Notes under the pieces: model-generated
Told to the model about the DNA's origin: nothing
Seen by the model: only the letters and a program-made list of their open reading frames with translations
The model's database searches: none
In this document: in pieces, positions 17,884-26,625 of the stretch
Numbering within the stretch: position 1 is the first letter of the stretch
Layout of the letters: each line of letters starts with the position of its first letter
Assembly (NCBI GenBank): GCA_002478765.1
Contig: DLQO01000028.1
Coordinates: 1 to 37,258, forward strand
DNA from: Flavobacteriales bacterium UBA7430
GTDB lineage: Bacteria > Bacteroidota > Bacteroidia > Flavobacteriales > UBA7430
Length of the DNA stretch: 37,258 bases
Direction: 5' to 3'
Position numbers and translations under genes: made by a program

Positions 17884-19059
17884 ATGAGCGATTTATTTCA
17901 AGCACCTGATTATTACAATTTAGATGACTTATTAACTCAAGAGCATATTATGATTCGAGATGCGACACGCGAATGGGTAAAGCGTTCTATTTCTCCAATC
18001 ATTGAAGAGAGTTGTCAAAAAGCAGTATTTCCAAAACACATCATTCCAGAGTTAGCTTCAATTGGTGCTTTTGGACCCTACATCCCTTTAGAATATGGTG
18101 GTGCTGGACTCGATCAAATCTCTTACGGATTAATCATGCAAGAACTTGAGAGAGGTGATTCCGGGATTCGATCTACAGCATCTGTTCAATCCTCATTAGT
18201 TATGTATCCAATCTATAAGTATGGCAACGAATTACAAAGAAAAAAATACCTCCCAAAACTAGCCAGTGGTGAAAAAATTGGATGCTTTGGGCTTACGGAA
18301 CCCAATTATGGATCAAATCCAAGTGACATGGAAACCCACTTCAAAGAAATGGACGACCACTACGTGTTAAATGGAGCTAAAATGTGGATCTCTAACGCTC
18401 CTTTTGCTGACTTAGCTATCGTGTGGGCAAAAAATGAAAAAGGTCGAATACACGGCTTAATTGTTGAGCGAGGTATGGAAGGTTTTAGTACACCTGAGAC
18501 TCACAATAAGTGGTCTCTCAGAGCTTCTGCTACGGGCGAATTGGTGTTTGATAATGTGAAAGTTCCCAAAGAAAATCTATTGCCAAACAAAAGTGGCTTA
18601 ACAGCCCCATTGGGTTGCTTAGATTCTGCACGATTTGGCATTGCCTGGGGGGCTATAGGAGCTGCTATGGATTGTTATGATACCGCATTGCGGTATGCAA
18701 AAGAACGCATTCAATTTGACAAACCAATTGGAGCTTTCCAACTGCAACAAAAAAAACTAGCTGAAATGATTACTGAAATCACAAAAGCACAACTATTAAC
18801 CTACCGCCTGGGGCAACTTCGAAATCAAAATCAAGCAACATCACCACAAATCTCCATGGCGAAAAGAAATAACGTAGACATGGCTATGACCGTTGCCAAA
18901 GAAGCTCGTCAAATGTTAGGAGGAATGGGAATCACAGGAGAATACCCAATCATGCGACACATGATGAACCTGGAGTCTGTAGTTACCTACGAAGGAACTC
19001 ACGACATTCACCTATTGATTACAGGGCTAGACATCACAGGCTTAAACGCTTTCAAATAA
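17884..19059 (+). CDS. gcdH: Glutaryl-CoA dehydrogenase (acyl-CoA dehydrogenase family)
   Basis: A FAD enzyme that oxidises and decarboxylates glutaryl-CoA to crotonyl-CoA in lysine and tryptophan breakdown. The 391-residue chain follows the human GCDH pattern closely: SVQSSLVMYPI with the preceding Arg of the GIRS block, GCFGLTEPNYGSNPS, WSLRASATGELVFDNV, ARFGIAWGAIGA, ARQMLGGMGI and YEGTHDIHLLITGLDITGLNAF. The catalytic base is Glu370 in YEGTHDIH. This tail is specific for the glutaryl-CoA branch rather than short-chain or isovaleryl enzymes. Standing alone between convergent-free regions, it has no ETF or CoA-transferase gene beside it here. The AT-rich leader lacks a Shine-Dalgarno box, normal in this phylum. 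Confidence 0.92.
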   Translation: MSDLFQAPDYYNLDDLLTQEHIMIRDATREWVKRSISPIIEESCQKAVFPKHIIPELASIGAFGPYIPLEYGGAGLDQISYGLIMQELERGDSGIRSTASVQSSLVMYPIYKYGNELQRKKYLPKLASGEKIGCFGLTEPNYGSNPSDMETHFKEMDDHYVLNGAKMWISNAPFADLAIVWAKNEKGRIHGLIVERGMEGFSTPETHNKWSLRASATGELVFDNVKVPKENLLPNKSGLTAPLGCLDSARFGIAWGAIGAAMDCYDTALRYAKERIQFDKPIGAFQLQQKKLAEMITEITKAQLLTYRLGQLRNQNQATSPQISMAKRNNVDMAMTVAKEARQMLGGMGITGEYPIMRHMMNLESVVTYEGTHDIHLLITGLDITGLNAFK

Positions 19060-19129
19060 ACACACAATAAATAATTCACTTAAATCGTTTTTACTACAGA
19101 TAACAACCACAATAAATTAAGCCAAATCA

Positions 19130-20392
19130 TTGAAAAATAAAGCCATTCGTAATATTGCCATTTTGGGAAGTATCGCAATTGCGGGAGTTATTAGCGTGCA
19201 GATTTATTGGATTAACCAAGCCCTGAATCTGCAGCAAAAGCAATTTCAAGAAGGTGTTTTTATCTCACTAAAAAGAGTTGCTGAACGAATATCTGCCTAC
19301 AATAAAATGGACTCCCCAGCAACCAACACCGTAAAACAAATTTCATCAGACTACTACATTGTAAATGTTCGGGAAGCAATCGACGCAAACATTTTAAAGC
19401 TGTATTTGAGCGATGAGTTTGATAAAATGAATGTTCAAACCGACTATGAATATGCTATCTATGACTGTTCGAGTGAAAAAATGGTCTACGGAGAGTATGT
19501 TTCATTTCAAGAAAATAAAACTAAAATACGTGCTGGAGAACTCCCAAAATACAACGATTTTATCTATTATTTTGGTGTAAACTTCCCCAACCAGACCTCT
19601 TACTTGATGGCTGGTAATCGCTTGTGGATCTTTTTTTCTGGCTTACTTTTTCTAACCGTTATTTTTTTCGTTTATGCGCTAAGCATCATCCTTCGTCAAA
19701 AGCGTCTATCGGAACTCCAAAAAGAGTTTATAAACAATATGACTCACGAATTTAAAACACCTATTTCAACCATTCTTATAGCGTCTGACGCTTTGCTTGA
19801 AGATGAGGTCGTTAAAGATAAAAAAGACTTAGTCAACTATTCTCAAATCATCAAGGAGCAGAATGAACGACTCAACAGACAGGTTGAAAAAATGCTTCAA
19901 ATTACCGAAATAGAAAGAGCAGATGTTGAGCTAAACAAAGAGCACATAAGCCTTCATGAGACTATAAACTCTATAATTAGCAGTGTTGAAATTAAATTAT
20001 CCAAACATCAAGGAAGTCTCAAAACAAACCTAATCGCCGAAAATGATTTGATCCTCTGTGACAAACTTCACCTAACCAACATCATTTACAACCTCATCGA
20101 TAACGCTATTAAATATTCCAAAGCCCAGCCTAAAATTGAGGTTGAAACTAGCGAAAAGAATGGGTGTTTAGAGCTTACAATCTCAGACAATGGAATCGGT
20201 ATCGCAAAAGAACACCTTTCTGAAGTTAAGAATAAGTTTTTTAGAGTTCCAACAGGTAAAGTTCATAATGTAAAAGGCTTCGGATTAGGATTGTATTATG
20301 TAAACCAGGTCTGTAAAGCTCATCAATGGCATTGGGAAATTCAAAGCACCTTAGGAAAAGGAACCAGAATAATTTTCAAAATAAAAAAGTGA
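19130..20392 (+). CDS. Sensor histidine kinase
   Basis: An inner-membrane two-component sensor of 420 residues. Two membrane segments (about 8-28 and 163-187) bracket a periplasmic domain of about 135 residues with no recognised fold. The HisKA dimerisation helix follows with the H-box NNMTHEFKTPIS (His206), then the HATPase domain: N-box NLIDNAIKYS, G1 SDNGIGI, and G2 KGFGLGLYYV. The start is TTG at 19130; an ATG start would lose the first membrane helix. The stop lies two bases before the response regulator ATG, so they are one cotranscribed pair. It resembles the RprX type of Bacteroidota in layout, but I cannot assign the signal. Confidence 0.92.
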   Translation: MKNKAIRNIAILGSIAIAGVISVQIYWINQALNLQQKQFQEGVFISLKRVAERISAYNKMDSPATNTVKQISSDYYIVNVREAIDANILKLYLSDEFDKMNVQTDYEYAIYDCSSEKMVYGEYVSFQENKTKIRAGELPKYNDFIYYFGVNFPNQTSYLMAGNRLWIFFSGLLFLTVIFFVYALSIILRQKRLSELQKEFINNMTHEFKTPISTILIASDALLEDEVVKDKKDLVNYSQIIKEQNERLNRQVEKMLQITEIERADVELNKEHISLHETINSIISSVEIKLSKHQGSLKTNLIAENDLILCDKLHLTNIIYNLIDNAIKYSKAQPKIEVETSEKNGCLELTISDNGIGIAKEHLSEVKNKFFRVPTGKVHNVKGFGLGLYYVNQVCKAHQWHWEIQSTLGKGTRIIFKIKK

Positions 20393-20394
20393 CA

Positions 20395-21075
20395 ATGGCC
20401 AAAGTATTGTATGTAGAAGATGATGCAAGTTTAAGTTTTGTAACTCGTGACCAACTTGAAAAAAGAGGATATGAGGTTGTATTCTGTGATAATGGAAAAA
20501 CAGCCTATGAAGTTTTCAAAACCTCGATTTTTGACCTCTGTATTTTTGACGTTATGCTTCCTGAAATTGATGGTTTTGAACTGGCCAAAAAAATTAGACT
20601 GGAAAACACACAGATTCCTATACTTTTCTTGACAGCTCGATCGATGCAAGAAGACAAGCTAGAAGGATTGAAGCTTGGAGGTGATGATTACATGACGAAA
20701 CCTTTTAACATGGAAGAGCTTAGTCTCAAAATAGAAATCTTTTTAAAACGAAAAGATGTTCGAAAAGAGATTAACGACTTTTACTTTATCGGTTCATACA
20801 AACTCGACGTTCGAGAACAAAAATTGAGCTTTGGAAAAAGTGTAAAGCAACTGACTCTGAAAGAAACAAAACTTTTGTCCCTACTGTCACAAAAAGAAAA
20901 TACAATTATTAAACGTGAAAATATTTTATTAAATTTATGGGGGAAAAATGATTATTTTTTGGGCAGAAGCTTAGACGTCTTTATCTCTCGATTGAGAAAA
21001 TACTTAAAAGAAGACGAAAATATATATATAGAAAATATTAGAGGCGTAGGCTTCAAACTTAATGTAAGTAATTAG
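20395..21075 (+). CDS. OmpR/PhoB-family response regulator
   Basis: DNA-binding partner of the preceding kinase. The 226 residues hold an N-terminal receiver domain with acidic pocket Glu8-Asp9-Asp10 (YVEDD), the phosphoacceptor Asp52 in CIFDVMLPE, a LTARS block with the switch Thr and the conserved Lys in TKPFNMEE. A C-terminal winged helix follows, with LTLKETKLLSLL, the LGRSLDVFISRLRKYL recognition helix and IENIRGVGFKL. I start it at ATG 20395, straight into the receiver; an upstream ATG at 20326 would add 23 residues that merely read through the end of the kinase gene. It resembles RprY, moderate certainty. Targets are unknown. Confidence 0.94.
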   Translation: MAKVLYVEDDASLSFVTRDQLEKRGYEVVFCDNGKTAYEVFKTSIFDLCIFDVMLPEIDGFELAKKIRLENTQIPILFLTARSMQEDKLEGLKLGGDDYMTKPFNMEELSLKIEIFLKRKDVRKEINDFYFIGSYKLDVREQKLSFGKSVKQLTLKETKLLSLLSQKENTIIKRENILLNLWGKNDYFLGRSLDVFISRLRKYLKEDENIYIENIRGVGFKLNVSN

Positions 21076-21145
21076 AGTCACCCCTCGTCAGAACAGCTCA
21101 GGCTCCCTCTGGCACCAATGTAATATTAATTTAATCTATTTAATA

Positions 21146-21769
21146 ATGAGCATCACTAAAGCACGTTTTTGGAGAAAATTTTATTTGATTTTTTCTCTCA
21201 TCCTAGGTATTGTGTCACCCTTATTGTGCTGGTACATGATTCCAGATTTCAATCCAATAACGAAACCCTTATCTTACTTTGGGGTCGCTGAAATAACAGC
21301 TTGGTATTGGAATGCCTCTTTAATCATCATTGCATTTGGCATCTATCTAAATGCACAAAAAGCTACTTTGAAATTATTCTCAAAAATCCGAGCAAGAAAA
21401 GCTTTGGATACTTTGCTGATTATCTCTGTTATATCTTTAATCATCACGGCCTTATTTCCGATGGATAAGACCATCATACACCGGGTTTCAGCAATTGGCT
21501 TCTTTTTAGCATACAATTTATTCATATTTTGCTTTGGAGCACTTAAATCAAGAAAATACATTCGACAAGGAATGTTTTCAATGATTATAGGCTCAGGCAT
21601 GTTGCTCAGCTCCCTATTACTCATCCCGTTCCCTAGCTACGGCGTTTTTGAAATCGTCTACTTTCTTATGGCTTTAATCTGGAATGGAAAACTGATGTAC
21701 TCAAGAGTTAAAAAAAAGAGAAAAATCACAGAGGGTCGCCTGTCATTTATAGCCAGTTACTTTTTTTAA
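21146..21769 (+). CDS. DUF998-like integral membrane protein
   Basis: A 207-residue membrane protein with about six hydrophobic segments: FYLIFSLILGIVSPLLCWYMI, a WNASLIIIAFGIYL helix, LLIISVISLIITALFP, VSAIGFFLAYNLFIFCFGAL, a GMLLSSLLLIPFPS helix and a last one before a basic KKKRK patch. The TALFPMDKTIIHRVSAIGFF block, a Pro-Met-Asp turn after a helix followed by a conserved His, recalls the DUF998 family, which has no settled function. It follows the two-component pair after 70 bases that include a GC-rich block, so cotranscription is uncertain. I would not name a function. Confidence 0.62.
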   Translation: MSITKARFWRKFYLIFSLILGIVSPLLCWYMIPDFNPITKPLSYFGVAEITAWYWNASLIIIAFGIYLNAQKATLKLFSKIRARKALDTLLIISVISLIITALFPMDKTIIHRVSAIGFFLAYNLFIFCFGALKSRKYIRQGMFSMIIGSGMLLSSLLLIPFPSYGVFEIVYFLMALIWNGKLMYSRVKKKRKITEGRLSFIASYFF

Positions 21770-21837
21770 CACAAAAGATAAACAAATCAAATAATAAAGT
21801 TTCTATGGTGCTGGGAAGCAATTTCCTTGTAATACCT

Positions 21838-21845
21838 TACTTTTG
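21838..21845 (+). promoter_or_regulatory. Candidate serS -7 promoter element
   Basis: TACTTTTG fits TAnnTTTG and sits 21 bases before the serS ATG. A TTG at the expected -33 distance is lacking; a nearer TTG at 21827-21829 is too close. The call rests on the -7 match and its position in the gap after the membrane-protein gene. Confidence 0.35.
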
Positions 21846-21866
21846 TTTCCCTAAAGTATAGAGAAT

Positions 21867-23138
21867 ATGTTACAAGTTGCTTACATCAGAGCGCACAAGA
21901 ACGAAGTCGTTGCAAAATTAGCGGTAAAAAATTTCGATGCCAGAGACATCATTGATGCACTCATTTCATTGGACGAAAAAAGACGACAGACCCAAGCAGA
22001 GCATGATGATACGCTAGCAAATTCGAATAAGCTTTCGAAAGAAATTGGCATCCTCTACAAATCTGGAAATACTGAAGAAGCTAATGCTAAAAAAGCACAA
22101 ACAGCCGAGTTAAAAGATCGATCAAAACAACTCAGTCAACTGCTCTCTGAAACTCAAAAGATGCTTCATGACAAGCTTGTTCAAATTCCAAATATCCCTC
22201 ATGAATCTGTGCCTAAAGGGAAATCAGAAGAAGACAATAAGGTCATAAGTCAAGAGGGGGAAATCCCGAATTTAGGTGATCATGCAAAACCACACTGGGA
22301 ACTCGTCGCTGAAAAAAACATCATTGACTTCGAATTGGGTGTAAAAATTACTGGGGCAGGATTCCCAGTTTATCGCGGTAAAGGAGCAAAGTTGCAACGA
22401 GCATTAATCAACTATTTCCTCGACAAGAATATTGAGGCTGGATACGAAGAAGTTATGCCCCCTCATTTAGTGAATGAGGCTTCTGGTTTTGGAACTGGAC
22501 AATTACCAGACAAAGAAGGGCAGATGTACCATGTTACAGAAGATAATTTATATTTAATTCCAACAGCTGAAGTACCGGTTACAAATATTTTCAGAGATGT
22601 CATCTTAAAAAAAGAAGATTTGCCTGTAAAATGTACCGCTTACACACCTTGTTTTAGACGCGAAGCTGGCTCCTACGGGAAAGATGTAAGAGGTTTAAAT
22701 AGGTTGCATCAGTTCGACAAAATTGAAATTGTCCAAATACAACATCCAGAAGAGTCGTACAAAACGTTAGACAGCATGGTTGATCATGTTGCTGGCATTC
22801 TTCGAGAACTGAAATTGCCTTTCAGAATTCTTCAATTGTGTGGGGGAGACATCAGCTTTACCTCTTCATTAACATATGATTTCGAGGTTTATTCCACAGC
22901 ACAAGACAAATGGCTTGAGGTAAGTTCCGTTTCAAATTTTGAAAGTTACCAGACCAATAGACTTAAATTACGCTACAGAGACGATGACAAAAAAATCAAA
23001 CTATGTCATAGTTTAAATGGTTCATCTCTAGCCCTGCCTAGAGTCCTAGCAGCCATCATTGAAAATTATCAAGATGCCAACGGTATTCGTATTCCTGAGG
23101 TTTTGATTCCGTATTGCGGATTCGATAAAATCGAATAA
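21867..23138 (+). CDS. serS: Seryl-tRNA synthetase
   Basis: Class II synthetase charging tRNA-Ser (and tRNA-Sec where present). The 423 residues begin with the long antiparallel coiled-coil arm (about 30-105, rich in Lys, Glu and Gln) that binds the tRNA extra arm. The catalytic core then shows TAEVPVTNIFRD (motif-1-like region), motif 2 as CFRREAGSYGKDVRGLNRLHQFDKIE and motif 3 as SLNGSSLALPRVLAAIIENYQ. Length is normal for the family. It is flanked by a membrane protein gene and a lipoprotein gene, with 32 bases before the latter, so read-through into the next unit is possible. Confidence 0.97.
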   Translation: MLQVAYIRAHKNEVVAKLAVKNFDARDIIDALISLDEKRRQTQAEHDDTLANSNKLSKEIGILYKSGNTEEANAKKAQTAELKDRSKQLSQLLSETQKMLHDKLVQIPNIPHESVPKGKSEEDNKVISQEGEIPNLGDHAKPHWELVAEKNIIDFELGVKITGAGFPVYRGKGAKLQRALINYFLDKNIEAGYEEVMPPHLVNEASGFGTGQLPDKEGQMYHVTEDNLYLIPTAEVPVTNIFRDVILKKEDLPVKCTAYTPCFRREAGSYGKDVRGLNRLHQFDKIEIVQIQHPEESYKTLDSMVDHVAGILRELKLPFRILQLCGGDISFTSSLTYDFEVYSTAQDKWLEVSSVSNFESYQTNRLKLRYRDDDKKIKLCHSLNGSSLALPRVLAAIIENYQDANGIRIPEVLIPYCGFDKIE

Positions 23139-23170
23139 CTTAACCAGAGCAAAACCTCCGGTTTATTGTC

Positions 23171-23743
23171 ATGATTAAATATTTTTTATACATATCAGTT
23201 GTCACCATTCTCCTTTCCTCATGTAGAGAGATAAACATCAATGATGAGTTAAAAAACACGCTGCTTCTAGACGCTTTGCTTACGGATCAAGAAATACTAT
23301 TAGACACCGTCAGTCGCAACAAAGTTCTAAACTGTATAAAAAAATCAAAAGACAGAATACATTTGTTTGAAAGTGAGAATCTAACTCATTTTCAAAAACA
23401 ATGGTTGCATCACGACAAATTGGCCTACCAAAAAATATACCGTAACCTAAATCAATTGAACACTCAACTAGATTCGATTGGTGAAGTTTACACGTACTCC
23501 AAACAACAGATACATGCATTGAGAGAAGACCTGATTCATAGGCATCTTAACAAAAAACAGTTTGGAGTGTATTTCACGGACGAACAAAAAATACTGGCTG
23601 AACTAAAAAACTTATCAGCTAATCTCAACGCAGCGTACACTAACAACACAAACACTCTTGATTCATTAGAAATCAAATTACAGAGAGTACTCACGCAATT
23701 AGATGCCATTGACAGTCGACATGAAGGTTCTGCTAAAAAATAA
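23171..23743 (+). CDS. Small putative lipoprotein, unknown function
   Basis: A 190-residue protein with a lipoprotein signal: a short basic start, hydrophobic core and lipobox LSSC with the acylated Cys18, followed by REININ. The rest is polar and helical, with many Gln, Asn, Leu and Lys residues and several heptad-like stretches (for example the LNQLNTQLDSIGEVY and SLEIKLQRVLTQLDAI segments), so coiled coils are likely. I do not recognise a family. Its end overlaps the start of the TPR protein gene by 23 bases in another frame, which points to translational coupling and a shared role at the cell envelope. The residue after Cys18 is Arg19, so no obvious inner-membrane retention Asp. Confidence 0.72.
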   Translation: MIKYFLYISVVTILLSSCREININDELKNTLLLDALLTDQEILLDTVSRNKVLNCIKKSKDRIHLFESENLTHFQKQWLHHDKLAYQKIYRNLNQLNTQLDSIGEVYTYSKQQIHALREDLIHRHLNKKQFGVYFTDEQKILAELKNLSANLNAAYTNNTNTLDSLEIKLQRVLTQLDAIDSRHEGSAKK

Positions 23744-25538
23744 AATATCCCTCCTCTTCCTGTGGCTTGCCATATCAACAAGTCTGTTGGGGCAAACCAA
23801 TAGTGATGTTCAATTGGCAAACCAATTGTTCAGCTCAGGAAACTACCTGAAGTCAAGCGAAATTTACAGCAACCTTTACAAGAAATACAAATCGACCAAC
23901 TATTACCAGAAACTTCTGGATTGTTTCATTGCACTTGATCAGATGAAAGCAGCCGAAAAGTTGATAAAAAAACACAGCAAGAGGTATGCAAATAACATCA
24001 CAGTAAGTATCGACTTTGGTCATATCTATTCACTAACAGGTGAAGAAAAGAAAGCGACGAAAATCTTTGATGAAGTCCTTGAAAGACTAAATGCAAACAA
24101 ACAATACGTGAGTATCGTCGCTAAAAAATTCACCAAATACAACCATCTAGAACTCGCAATAAAGTCCTACGAAATTGGATTACAAGATCCATCAAAAAAT
24201 ACATACCGATATCCGTTAGCTCGAATTTACGGACAGCTGAACGATTTAAAGATGATGTATGAGACATACATTGAACTGGTCGTAAACAACAGGGGCTACA
24301 TTCAAAATGTGAAAAACATCATGGGTAGAACCATCAGTAAAGACCGAGAAAATGAAAACAACCTCCTCTTGAAACAGGTGCTAATCGAAAAAGTGCAAAC
24401 GTCGAATGAATCCAGTGTAAACGAACTACTTATTTGGCTGTTTATTCAAGAGAAAAATTTCGAAGGTGCTTTTGATCAAGAAAAATCCATGGATCAAAGG
24501 TTTGATCTAAACCAAAAAAAAATCTATGATTTAGCAGCAATTTGCAAAAAAAATAAAGCTTTTGATATTGCGGGTAAGTGTTACGATTACATCATAAAAA
24601 TAGGTGCTGAATCCACCTATTACCTTGACGCTCAATTGGCTGCTGTCAAGGTTAAAAAAGACATGTTGGAAAGCGGCACGAACATTACCAGAGACGATTG
24701 GTTGGACCTCGAAGAAAACTACACTAAGCTGCTGAAAGAACTCGGAAAAACGAGCCAAACACTGCTTCTTGTTCGAGATTTAGCAGAGATTCAAGCGTTC
24801 AGGCTGCACCATATTGATCAAGCGTCGAAGACCCTCAATGACATCCAGTTGATTGCCTCCGCACGCACCGAAGATCTGGCGCTATGCAAATTACTTCAGG
24901 CCGACATCCAATTACTGAAAAATGAAATATGGGATGCCATCTTGTCCTATTCTCAAGTCATAAAAGCCTATAAGAATGACGTCTTAGGACATGAAGCAAA
25001 GTTCAGAAGAGCTAAAATCTCATACTACCAAGGTGATTTTGAGTGGGCACAAGCACAATTAGACGTACTTAAAAAATCGACGTCAAAACTGATTGCTAAT
25101 AATGCAATGGAATTGTCCCTCTTGATACAAGACAATCTGAACTTAGATACCACCACAACCACTATGGAGATCTTCTCAAGATCAGAACTTTTAATTTACC
25201 AGAACAAACTCAATGAAGCATACACCACCCTGGACACTATTGTAATAGACTACCAAGGCCATAGTTTGGTTGATGAGGCACTGTACAAACAATATAAAAT
25301 CAAAATAACGCAAGGAAAACTGAATGATGCTAGTGAACTCTTGGATCAGATAATTACCTACTTTTCTTACGATATATTGGCAGATGACGCTAAATTTGCA
25401 AAAGCACAGCTGCTTGAAAAACATTTCAAAAAATTCGATCTAGCATCTGAGTTATATCGAGAAATTATAACAGATCATCAAGATAGTTTTTACGTTTCAG
25501 AATCCAGAAAACGCTATCGCATACTTAGAGGAGAATAA
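23721..25538 (+). CDS. Exported tetratricopeptide-repeat protein
   Basis: A 605-residue protein starting MKVLLKNKISLLFLWLAISTSLLGQ, a Sec signal peptide with likely cleavage around residue 25. What follows is almost wholly helical and repeats the TPR pattern: QLANQLFSSGNYLKSSEIYSNLY near the start, VSIDFGHIYSLTGEEKKATKIFDEVL, and near the end FAKAQLLEKHFKKFDLASELYREII, a unit typical of YbgF/BamD-like scaffolds. The protein probably lies in the periplasm as a protein-binding scaffold. I start it at ATG 23721, which gives a clean signal peptide; ATG 23703 would put six charged residues in front. It overlaps the upstream lipoprotein gene and ends two bases before the DUF4286 gene. Partner and role unknown. 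Confidence 0.82.
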   Translation: MKVLLKNKISLLFLWLAISTSLLGQTNSDVQLANQLFSSGNYLKSSEIYSNLYKKYKSTNYYQKLLDCFIALDQMKAAEKLIKKHSKRYANNITVSIDFGHIYSLTGEEKKATKIFDEVLERLNANKQYVSIVAKKFTKYNHLELAIKSYEIGLQDPSKNTYRYPLARIYGQLNDLKMMYETYIELVVNNRGYIQNVKNIMGRTISKDRENENNLLLKQVLIEKVQTSNESSVNELLIWLFIQEKNFEGAFDQEKSMDQRFDLNQKKIYDLAAICKKNKAFDIAGKCYDYIIKIGAESTYYLDAQLAAVKVKKDMLESGTNITRDDWLDLEENYTKLLKELGKTSQTLLLVRDLAEIQAFRLHHIDQASKTLNDIQLIASARTEDLALCKLLQADIQLLKNEIWDAILSYSQVIKAYKNDVLGHEAKFRRAKISYYQGDFEWAQAQLDVLKKSTSKLIANNAMELSLLIQDNLNLDTTTTTMEIFSRSELLIYQNKLNEAYTTLDTIVIDYQGHSLVDEALYKQYKIKITQGKLNDASELLDQIITYFSYDILADDAKFAKAQLLEKHFKKFDLASELYREIITDHQDSFYVSESRKRYRILRGE

Positions 25539-25540
25539 TT

Positions 25541-25855
25541 ATGATTATCTACAATGTTACCGCAAATATCGAGGAGTCTATTGAGCAAGAATGGCTTCAA
25601 TGGATGAGAGAAACCCACATTCCCGAAGTGATGAAAACCAATATGTTTTTGGAGGCAAAGATGTCCAAAGTATTGGTTGAGGAGGAAATGGGCGGTGTTA
25701 CTTATTCCGTACAATACATCTGCGAAAGCAAAAGCAAGCTGGATGAATACCAAATAAAATTTGCTCCAGAGTTAAAAAGTGAATACGAAAAAAGGTATCG
25801 AGGTAAGTTTGTTGCGTTCCGTACCTTGTTAGAGGTCATACAAGAATTTAAATGA
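25541..25855 (+). CDS. DUF4286 family protein
   Basis: A small cytoplasmic protein of 104 residues: MIIYNVTANIEESIEQEWLQWMRETHIPEV, then MEMGGVTYSVQY-like strands and a C-terminal LKSEYEKRYRGKFVAFRTLLEVIQ helix. The layout fits DUF4286, an uncharacterised group with a dimeric alpha/beta-barrel look, in which the WMRETHIPEVM block is a hallmark. It has no signal peptide. It starts two bases after the TPR gene ends and overlaps rsmA by four bases (ATGA), so it is translated with rsmA. I recall DUF4286 next to rsmA (ksgA) in other Bacteroidota. No catalytic residues are evident. Confidence 0.82.
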   Translation: MIIYNVTANIEESIEQEWLQWMRETHIPEVMKTNMFLEAKMSKVLVEEEMGGVTYSVQYICESKSKLDEYQIKFAPELKSEYEKRYRGKFVAFRTLLEVIQEFK

Positions 25856-26625
25856 AAAAAGTTCGCGCAAAAAAACATCTAGGTCAACATTTTCTAAAAG
25901 ACCTTTCCATAGCCAGAGCCATCGTTGATGGTCTGAGTGGTTCGGGCTATGAAAATGTCATAGAAGTCGGTCCAGGAATGGGCGTTTTAACACAATTCCT
26001 TTTACCGAAAGACTTCAAAACACATGTCATTGAGCTGGATGCTGAATCTGTCTTATACCTTCAGGCCAAATATCCCGATCTAAGCCAAAGGATACACGCT
26101 GCCGACTTTTTACGTCTTGATTTAAAAAACATAACATCAGAAGATTTCGCGCTGATAGGAAACTTCCCTTACAACATCTCATCGCAAATTCTCTTTAAAG
26201 CCTTAGATCATAAGGATCAAATTCCTGAAATCGTAGGGATGTTCCAAAAAGAAGTGGCCGAGCGAATAGCCAGTGGTCCTGGTAATAAAAAATACGGAAT
26301 CATCTCTGTTTTACTTCAAGCCTACTACGACATCGAATACCTTTTTACCGTTCATGAAAATGTCTTTGACCCACCACCGAAGGTAAAATCTGGTGTCATT
26401 CGATTGAGAAGAAACCACAACAAGAAACTTGAATGTAATGAAAAATTCTTCAAACAGGTCGTAAAACAATCCTTCAGTCAACGCAGAAAAACACTAAAGA
26501 ATTCACTTAAACCTCTTATCGGGAAAAGTGGTTTCGAAGACTCGTTACTGAGCCTTCGAGCTGAAAGGTTGTCTGTTGAAGATTTTGTGTACCTTACAAA
26601 CCAGCTTGAAAGCATACAGCCATGA
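25852..26625 (+). CDS. rsmA: 16S rRNA (adenine-1518/1519-N6)-dimethyltransferase
   Basis: Also known as KsgA; dimethylates the two adjacent adenines in helix 45 of 16S rRNA in late small-subunit assembly. The 257 residues include HLGQHFLKD at the start, the SAM-binding IEVGPGMGVLTQFLL, HVIELDAESV, the adenine-flipping motif NFPYNISSQILFK (NPxY-like) and a basic C-terminal domain with KQSFSQRRKTLKNSL. The length is typical. It overlaps the DUF4286 gene by four bases upstream and mgtE by four bases downstream, so this is the centre of a tightly coupled translation unit. The combination rsmA-mgtE is familiar in this phylum. Confidence 0.97.
   Translation: MKKVRAKKHLGQHFLKDLSIARAIVDGLSGSGYENVIEVGPGMGVLTQFLLPKDFKTHVIELDAESVLYLQAKYPDLSQRIHAADFLRLDLKNITSEDFALIGNFPYNISSQILFKALDHKDQIPEIVGMFQKEVAERIASGPGNKKYGIISVLLQAYYDIEYLFTVHENVFDPPPKVKSGVIRLRRNHNKKLECNEKFFKQVVKQSFSQRRKTLKNSLKPLIGKSGFEDSLLSLRAERLSVEDFVYLTNQLESIQP

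Noticed and set aside
20326..20394. Earlier ATG for the response regulator
   Set aside because: Adds 23 residues that overlap the kinase end; the receiver domain starts correctly at ATG 20395.
23152..23164. Small hairpin AAACC-TCC-GGTTT after serS
   Set aside because: Only five pairs and no T run after it; too weak to call a terminator.
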